This document shows positions 59,200 through 64,000 of a DNA stretch of 64,000 nucleotides, piece by piece; position 1 is the first letter of the stretch; every line of letters starts with the position of its first letter. The notes beneath the pieces are model-generated. The model was not told the origin of the DNA, ran no database searches, and worked only from the letters and a program-made list of their open reading frames with translations. Position numbers and translations under genes: made by a program. Source of the DNA: Chersky-267 sp963744115 (GTDB lineage: Bacteria > Chloroflexota > Limnocylindria > Limnocylindrales > CSP1-4); the NCBI GenBank assembly GCA_963744115.1, contig CAVUSI010000001.1, positions 124,001 to 188,000 on the forward strand. Direction: 5' to 3'.

Positions 59200-59865
59200 G
59201 TGAACGGTTTGCGTCTTGCGGCCGTGAATGTGGGAACGCCGACCCTGCTTGGCGAGATCAATGGCGACGATGTATGGAGCGGGATCCGCAAGCAGGCGGT
59301 CGCCCAGGACGGACGGCTGTGGCTCTCCTGGCTCAATCTCGCCGGCGACGGCCAAGCGGACCTCGACGTTCACGGTGGGCCCGACAAGGCTGTCTACGCA
59401 TACCCCTCCGAGCACCTGGCAACCTGGGCAGACGAACTCGGTGGATCGCTCGGCGACGCCCCGTTCGGGGAGAACCTGAGCACGCTCGGCGTCCTGGAGC
59501 GGGACGTTGGCATCGGCGATGTCTGGCAATGGGGCTCAGCCACGCTCCAGGTGACCCAGCCGCGCTGGCCATGTTTCAAGCTCAGCATGTTCCGGGATCG
59601 CGACGACATCGGTCCCCGAATGCGATCGTCCGGGCGAACTGGCTGGTACCTCCGAGTTGTCGAACCGGGCGACGTGCCCGTGGGCGGCCCTATCGCGGTG
59701 GCAAAGCGCGACCGCGCCGGCATCACCGTCCTCGACGCTCACCTCGCGATGCTCGACCGCCACATGTCGCCGGAACGTCTCCGCGAGGTGGCCGAGCATC
59801 CGGCCCTGGCTGAGCAGTGGCGAGCCCCGCTGCTTCGGCGCCTCGAGTACCTCGCCGCCCGCTGA
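59200..59865 (+). CDS. MOSC-domain protein, YiiM-like
   Basis: 221 aa from GTG 59200. VNVGTPTLLGEINGDDVWSGIRK, DGQADLDVHGGPDKAVYAYPSEHL, FGENLSTLG and QPRWPCFKLS (the conserved Cys) are the YiiM pattern of MOSC proteins; the C-terminal helices (LREVAEHPAL, WRAPLLRRLE) are the 3-alpha domain. E. coli YiiM detoxifies N-hydroxylated bases using molybdenum cofactor. Adjacent to the Mo enzyme and flavin reductase, it makes a molybdenum-linked gene set. Later GTG starts cannot be excluded. Confidence 0.88.
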   Translation: MNGLRLAAVNVGTPTLLGEINGDDVWSGIRKQAVAQDGRLWLSWLNLAGDGQADLDVHGGPDKAVYAYPSEHLATWADELGGSLGDAPFGENLSTLGVLERDVGIGDVWQWGSATLQVTQPRWPCFKLSMFRDRDDIGPRMRSSGRTGWYLRVVEPGDVPVGGPIAVAKRDRAGITVLDAHLAMLDRHMSPERLREVAEHPALAEQWRAPLLRRLEYLAAR

Positions 59866-59937
59866 TCGAACAGCGTTGATGCGAGCGAAGGATCAGGCTG
59901 GAGATACGAGGCTCGCGCCAGCTTGATGGAGCGGGCG

Positions 59938-60483
59938 TCAGTCCGGCCGTCCGCCGTTGAGGTCGCGGCGCATGAAGACGCGCGCCTCGACGCGAAGGCC
60001 GTGGTCGGCTTCTTGCTCGCGGATCCTTACCATGCCCGGCGTCCACTCGGCTGGCTCCAGGTCGCGGAAGCCGTTCTTCCGATAGAACGGGCCATTCCAA
60101 GGCACGTCGCGGAACGTCGAGAGGGTGATGACGTCCTGGCCATTCGACCGAGCCCATTCGCAGACCGTCGTGAGCAACAGGGTTCCGAGCCCGCGTCGAC
60201 CGTACGAAGGCATGACGTCCATCTCCTCGACGTACGCCGCTCCCTCTCGAACCGAGGCGATCACCATGCCGACGGGGACGTCGTCCTCGCCGCAGGCCAC
60301 CCAGACTTGGCCAGCGTCCACCAGGTGAACGAGGTCGGCGAGCGGGAACGACACATCGCGCGACTCGTCGATGAGCCCCGTGCCATGGAAGATCGTGCCT
60401 GCCTCATCCTCGATCTCGCGCACGCGGTCGATCTCGTCGAGGCGGGCCAGGCGAATCTGGTAGGCGTCGATCGGCCGGTCCAT
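59938..60483 (-). CDS. GNAT N-acetyltransferase
   Basis: 181 aa from ATG 60483. IRLARLDEIDRVREIEDEA at the start, VWVACGEDDVPVGMVIAS, VEEMDVMPSYGRRGLGTLLL (acetyl-CoA loop RRGLGT) and FYRKNGFRDLE at the end are standard GNAT parts. The open frame continues 24 codons upstream across the promoter of the neighbouring operon, so I prefer the internal ATG. Divergent from the DUF2652 gene. Substrate unknown. Confidence 0.87.
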   Translation of the reverse strand: MDRPIDAYQIRLARLDEIDRVREIEDEAGTIFHGTGLIDESRDVSFPLADLVHLVDAGQVWVACGEDDVPVGMVIASVREGAAYVEEMDVMPSYGRRGLGTLLLTTVCEWARSNGQDVITLSTFRDVPWNGPFYRKNGFRDLEPAEWTPGMVRIREQEADHGLRVEARVFMRRDLNGGRPD

Positions 60484-60534
60484 CGTGTCGGCTGGAGTCT
60501 GCCACCGAACGCTATCCTCGAGGAAGTTCGGGTA

Positions 60535-60565
60535 TTGACATTGGACCGACTCCAAGGTCTAGGGT
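60535..60565 (+). promoter_or_regulatory. MerR-type promoter of the DUF2652/SRPBCC/VOC operon
   Basis: TTGACA (60535-60540), a 19-bp spacer, TAGGGT (60560-60565). The spacer holds the inverted repeat TTGGA-CCGAC-TCCAA (60541-60555). A 19-bp spacer with a dyad between the two boxes is the mark of MerR-activated promoters. The ATG (60573) is 7 nt after the -10 box and lacks an SD. A related promoter lies before the MerR gene itself. Confidence 0.72.
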
Positions 60566-60572
60566 GCGCGCC

Positions 60573-61662
60573 ATGGCAGCAACTCCCGAGTCCGGGTTCC
60601 TCGTCATCGCCGATCTGACCGGCTATACCGCCTACCTGTCAGGGAGCGAGATCGAGCATGCGCCGGTCATCGCGGGCGACCTGCTGGAGACGATCGTCGG
60701 CCGCCTGGAACCGCCGTTCCGGCTGGCCAAGTTCGAGGGCGATGCCGCCTTCATGTTCGTCGAGGACGGCCGCGCCGACGGATCTCTATTGCTCGATGCG
60801 ATCGAAGCGTCCTACCTCGCCTTCCGGCGCCGGCTGCGCAGCATCGATCAGGCGACGACCTGCGACTGCAACTCGTGCCGCCTGGCCCCCAAGCTCGACC
60901 TCAAGGTGTTCGTCCACCATGGCGCGTTCGTGTGGAGCCGTATCGCTGGTCGCGACGAGCTGGCCGGCTCCGACGTCATCATCGTCCACCGGTTGCTCAA
61001 GGGAACCGGCGCCGCCGAGGCCCGCGCTAACGGCTTTGCGTTGTTCACGGCGGCGGCGGTGGACGGCGTTCGGCCTCGACCCGGAAGCCTTGGGCCTGCG
61101 ACCAGGCGAGGAGTCGATCGAGCATCTCGGCCGGGTCGACACGTTCACCCTAGATCTCGAGGCACGCTGGCAGGCTGAGACCGGCGAGCGACGCCTGGAC
61201 ATCTCGGTAGGGGATACCGCATTCGACATCGAGGCGACCCTGGCCGCGGAGCCCGCGGTCGTCTGGGCGCATCTGACCTCGCCGGCCCTGCGGACCCGCT
61301 GGGAGGGTCCGATCCGCATCGAGGAATCCTCGGCCGGCGGGCGCCGAGGCGTCGGGACCACGGCGCAGTGCGTGACCGGTCGGTTGGCGACGCTCGAGGA
61401 GATCGTCGACTGGCAGCCCTACGACCGCGTCGCCTGGCGGCTTGCCGTGCCGGGCGTCGGCCCGGTCGCGGCCACCGCGGACCTCGATCCGACTGGCACC
61501 GGGACCCGGCTTCGGCTCCGCTGGGCATACACGGGCGGCTCTCCCGTGGACGAAGGCGCCGTCGAGCAGATGCGAATCGACAAGGAGGCCGCCTATGCGC
61601 GCCTCGCATCGGTCATCGCCGGCACGCTGCCGGTCGTCCAGGAGAAGGAGGCTCGACCATGA
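60573..61662 (+). CDS. DUF2652 domain fused to SRPBCC domain, frameshifted once
   Basis: First half: ESGFLVIADLTGYTAYLSGSEIEHA and LAKFEGDAAFMFVEDG, the DUF2652 family, which looks like a class III cyclase relative; the DCNSCRLAP cysteines lie in its middle. Second half, in the next frame: DISVGDTAFDIEATLAAEPAVVW, TSPALRTRWEGPIRI, DWQPYDRVAWRL, an SRPBCC (START-like) fold. The break is near 61,067; removing one extra G turns 1,090 nt into 363 codons. The stop overlaps the next start (ATGA). Possibly binds a hydrophobic ligand. First gene of the MerR-controlled operon. Confidence 0.82.
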
Positions 61663-62120
61663 GCGGGTCCGTCGCCGAACAGGTGATCGAGCGGTCGGCG
61701 CAAGACGTCTGGGCGTATGCCGCGGACATCGTCCGACATGCGGAGTGGATGACCGTCACTGATGCGCGGGTCGTGCAGGGTGACGGGACGGTGGTGGGGT
61801 CGCGCGGGCGCGAGCAGATGCGGTTCGGCCCGTTCGGCTGGGACGTCGAGTTCGAGGTGGCGGAGGCGGCGCCGGGGCGTCGGATCGCCTGGAAGTCGGT
61901 CCAGGGAGCCCCATTCGATCTCACGGTCACGCTGGACCTCGAGCCCACGGGCCCTGCGTCGACCAAGGCGAGATACGGGGCGGACATCCGACTGCACGGC
62001 GTCTGGCGGCTGCTGTCGCCGATGGTCGCGATGGAAGCCAAGGCCGGCCCGGCGCGCGAACTCCAGCGGCTCAAGACACAGGTCGAGGCGGCGCCGGTCA
62101 TGACGCCGGCGATCTCATGA
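61659..62120 (+). CDS. SRPBCC-family protein
   Basis: 153 aa: EQVIERSAQDVWAYAADIVRHAEWM at the start and FGWDVEFEVAEAAPGRRIAWKSV in the middle are typical of polyketide-cyclase/START-like (SRPBCC) proteins with a deep ligand pocket. AAGGAGG lies 8 nt before the ATG, which also overlaps the stop upstream. The stop overlaps the VOC start. Second SRPBCC unit of the operon. Confidence 0.85.
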   Translation: MSGSVAEQVIERSAQDVWAYAADIVRHAEWMTVTDARVVQGDGTVVGSRGREQMRFGPFGWDVEFEVAEAAPGRRIAWKSVQGAPFDLTVTLDLEPTGPASTKARYGADIRLHGVWRLLSPMVAMEAKAGPARELQRLKTQVEAAPVMTPAIS

Positions 62121-62510
62121 CGACGTTGAGCGTCTTCCCGATCAGCGCCCGGGCGGCCGCGACCGACCTCGGGCGAGCGCGCCGCTGGTACGAGGACCGA
62201 CTCGGGCTCGTCCCTGAGCACGAGGACGCGGGGGGCGTCTGGTATCGCTTCGCCGGCGAGACCTGGCTGTACCTGTATGCGCACCCCGTCTGCAGGGACC
62301 GCCAAGAACACGATCGCGGGCTGGGAGGTCAAGGACATCGAGTCCGTGATGGCCGATCTCCGCGATCGGGGCGTGGTCTTCGAGGAGTACGACCTCGGGG
62401 ACGCCCAGATGGTCGACGGGCTGGCCGACTTCGGCGTCGCCAGGGCGGCCTGGTTCAAGGACAGCGAGGGGAACACGTACGAGTTGACGGAAGTCCGCCA
62501 GGACCCTTGA
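62117..62510 (+). CDS. VOC/glyoxalase-family protein, frameshifted once
   Basis: First frame: ISARAAATDLGRARRWYEDRLGLVPEHEDAGGVWYRF, a VOC beta-alpha-beta unit (ends cited: ARRWYEDRLGL and GGVWYRF). Second frame: AGTAKNTIAGWEVKDIESVMADLRDRG, WFKDSEGNTYELTEV with the metal-site Glu. The break is near 62,285; removing one extra base turns 394 nt into 131 codons. The ATG overlaps the stop upstream, and its own stop falls in the -35 box of the MerR promoter. Confidence 0.85.
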
Positions 62511-62535
62511 CATCCGAACCACTCCAAGGTTAGGT
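62507..62535 (+). promoter_or_regulatory. Promoter of the MerR gene with shared operator half
   Basis: TTGACA (62507-62512) and TTAGGT or TAGGTG (62530-62536), 17-18-bp spacer. ACTCCAAGGT at 62521-62530 is the same word as at 60550-60559 in the operon promoter, and CCTTG (62505-62509)/CAAGG (62525-62529) form an outer inverted repeat. The ATG (62542) follows within 6 nt. Confidence 0.62.
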
Positions 62536-62541
62536 GACCGA

Positions 62542-63006
62542 ATGAGGATCGGCGAACTTGCGGAAGCCGTCGGCGTCTCGACCGATACGGTGCGCTTCTA
62601 TGAGCGATCCGGGTGGCTCCCTCGAGCGAGCAGACGTGACAACGCGTACCGGGAGTACGGCCCTGCGGACGTCGAGCACCTGCGCCTGATCATCGACCTA
62701 CGCCGCCTCGATCTCCCGCTCGAGGATGCCGCGCGGATCGCGGGCTGGTGCCATTCGGGCCACTGCGTAGACACGACTGCCAAGCTGCCCCGGATGATCG
62801 AGGAACGGCGCCTGGAGATCGCCGACCGGATCGCGGGCCTCCAGGCGCTGGACGCCAGGCTCAGTGGTCTGCTCGGGCATCTGCGGCGACCGCAGCGTTC
62901 GCTCGCCGTCGTTGCTGGTCCGTGCTGCTCGGCTGCCGACGCCGTCGTCGGTGCCGCAGAGGGCGGATGCTCGTGCTGTGCTCCGGAGCATGCGGTCACC
63001 AGCTAG
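62542..63006 (+). CDS. MerR-family regulator with cysteine-rich C-terminus
   Basis: 154 aa. MRIGELAEAVGVSTDTVRFYERSGWLPRASRRDNAYREY is the MerR winged helix (cited by its parts: TVRFYERSGWLP and NAYREYGPADV). CHSGHC in the middle and GPCCSAADAV, GGCSCCAPEH at the end give up to eight cysteines, suggesting metal or redox sensing. It probably activates both its own promoter and the operon at 60535, which carry the same box. A strong hairpin follows. Confidence 0.9.
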   Translation: MRIGELAEAVGVSTDTVRFYERSGWLPRASRRDNAYREYGPADVEHLRLIIDLRRLDLPLEDAARIAGWCHSGHCVDTTAKLPRMIEERRLEIADRIAGLQALDARLSGLLGHLRRPQRSLAVVAGPCCSAADAVVGAAEGGCSCCAPEHAVTS

Positions 63007-63064
63007 ATCCCATGGCCTCGATCGCAGGTGGACGTTCGGGATCGACTCGGCGACCGACAAGCGA

Positions 63065-63097
63065 ACGGACGGCCCGACTCGCCGTCGGGCCGTCCGT
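63065..63097. terminator. Perfect 14-bp hairpin between MerR and the PhoX-like gene
   Basis: ACGGACGGCCCGAC (63065-63078), loop TCGCC, GTCGGGCCGTCCGT (63084-63097). It lies between convergent genes and has no T run, much like the hairpin at 35636. Confidence 0.75.
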
Positions 63098-63125
63098 GAT
63101 CGTGACCGTCGATGGTCGGGTGTGA

Positions 63126-64000
63126 TCAGCGCGGGGTGATCTCCCAGGTCACGTTGTCGCCGTGCTGCTGGGTCCAGAAGATGCGCCACGGGAGACCGCG
63201 GCCATCGTTGTGGAGACCCTCGGGTGCGGCCCTGCCGATGAGCCCGTGGATCGACGGGTCGCCGTTCGAGACGTGGAACCCGGTGATCTCGTTGTCGCCC
63301 TCGTTCTGGAAGCCCGGCGTGCCGCTGAGGGCGGAGTCGATGGTCGCCGAAGCGTCGCGTCCCTCCGCGATGATCCGGGTGGGCGTCTGCGGGCCGTGGA
63401 CACGGACGTCGAACAGATAGGCCGAATCCGAGGGCGTTCCGCTGGGTGTGGAGCCCGTCTCCAGCGTCTTCGACGAAGACGACCCCGTCCTTCGTCAGGA
63501 ACGCCGTGTTGTCCAGGCCGGTATGGGCCTGATCGCCCGACGTAGAACGGGGTCAGGCGACCGTGGTTCGAGCGTGGATCCGTCTGGACGAGGCGGAGGA
63601 TGGCGCCCCATCCGCCGTAGGAGGCGTTCGCCGCCGAGTCGGCGTTGGTGTCCCCGGTCTCGTCGAAGAAGAACTCCTTGAACCCGGAGGCGGGTCGGAA
63701 CTGGCCGTTCTCTGGACGCTTGAGAGGCGTCCCGCCGGCGGCCTTGGCGAGCGCATTGGCGTCGAAGGCGGTCGTCCCGTCGGTGGCCGTGTCGTGGATC
63801 TTGATCCAGTTCGTGGTGAACCAGTTGCCGTACGTGTGCAGGTCCTTCATCCCCTGCGACAGAATGTCCGCGTCGATGGCCGCTTGCGTGGTGCCACCGA
63901 ACACGATCGGCTTATGGTCGAGGCCCACGACCTGCAGGACCTGGAGGACGCCGCCGGCCGTGAGATCCCACCGGTTCTTCGGCACGAACCGATAAACGAA
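63126..64000 (-). CDS. PhoX-like (DUF839) phosphatase, C-terminal part, frameshifted once, cut by window edge
   Basis: Enters at the right edge as FVYRFVPKNRWDLTAGG, then FKEFFFDETGDTNADSAANASYGGWGAILRL, typical of PhoX/DUF839 proteins. Near 63,530 the frame changes and continues DGLHTQRNALDSAYLFDVRV, GDNEITGFHVSNGDPSIHGLIG and ends VTWEITPR at TGA 63128-63126. PhoX enzymes are Ca2+/Fe-dependent secreted phosphatases. The N-terminus with its Tat signal would lie outside the window. Converges on the MerR gene through a strong hairpin. Confidence 0.8.

Noticed and set aside
1..64000. CRISPR arrays, rRNA genes, insertion sequences, transposases, phage genes
   Set aside because: I looked for regularly spaced repeats, rRNA motifs, transposase and integrase motifs and found none in the window.

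Overview
The window is a GC-rich (visibly well above 60% G+C) bacterial chromosome segment, densely packed, with genes on both strands in short runs that mostly overlap by ATGA or GTGA. Several features lean towards an uncultured high-GC Chloroflexota (Limnocylindria-like) genome: PdxS/PdxT vitamin B6 synthesis, a UMF1-type MFS carrier, GpgS-type glucosylglycerate synthesis, TadE-like proteins with DUF11/PASTA-type modules, and class III cyclase/AAA/TPR regulators. That placement is inference; no rRNA gene is present to test it. One tRNA (Thr, anticodon CGT) is present.

Layout. 1-2.9 kb (minus): pdxS-pdxT-GNAT-Ycf45-like ATPase. 3.1-11.2 kb: a leucine/isovalerate catabolic cluster (acyl-CoA carboxylase beta and alpha subunits, enoyl-CoA hydratase, HMG-CoA lyase) with a MOSC-GNAT fusion and a VOC protein; the alpha subunit carries an N-terminal helix-turn-helix. 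11.3-15.5 kb: HNH protein, CCA/poly(A) polymerase-type nucleotidyltransferase, GalE, MFS carrier. 15.6-20.9 kb: a degenerate DNA-ligase-like protein, then a three-gene glucosylglycerate operon (glycosyltransferase, USP-USP-GpgS fusion, glycerate kinase). 20.9-24.8 kb: Phd-VapC, endonuclease III, two-component system. 25.2-28.2 kb: three Tad pilus-like genes with many frameshifts. 28.3-35.6 kb: amidase, lipoprotein, MocR-like regulator, solute-binding protein, hydrolase, and a peptidase-E-like protein ending in a CysRS-like domain. 35.7-41.6 kb (minus): secreted phosphoesterase, a 1075-aa cyclase/AAA/TPR regulator, a 5'-truncated Nramp. 41.7-45.2 kb: tRNA-Thr and a 3.4-kb segment closed by a 48-bp copy of the tRNA 3' end. 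45.5-56.6 kb (minus): small membrane protein, MarR-ClC, Na+/H+ antiporter, a TetR-ABC exporter operon, an acyl-CoA synthetase, and a second ABC operon led by a SpoIIAA-like protein. 56.6-59.9 kb: TetR and a molybdenum-linked cluster. 59.9-63.0 kb: GNAT and a MerR-controlled DUF2652/SRPBCC/VOC operon. The window ends in a PhoX-like gene.

Two themes run across the window. First, many lead genes have a TA-N3-T hexamer ending exactly 6 nt before the start codon and no Shine-Dalgarno, which suggests leaderless transcription; downstream genes in operons use overlaps or SD sites. Second, single-base frameshifts are common between about 21.5 and 35.3 kb and reappear at 61-63.6 kb, while 35.7-60.5 kb is almost clean. 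Gene lengths become multiples of three once one base is removed or restored, so sequence error is more likely than mass gene decay.
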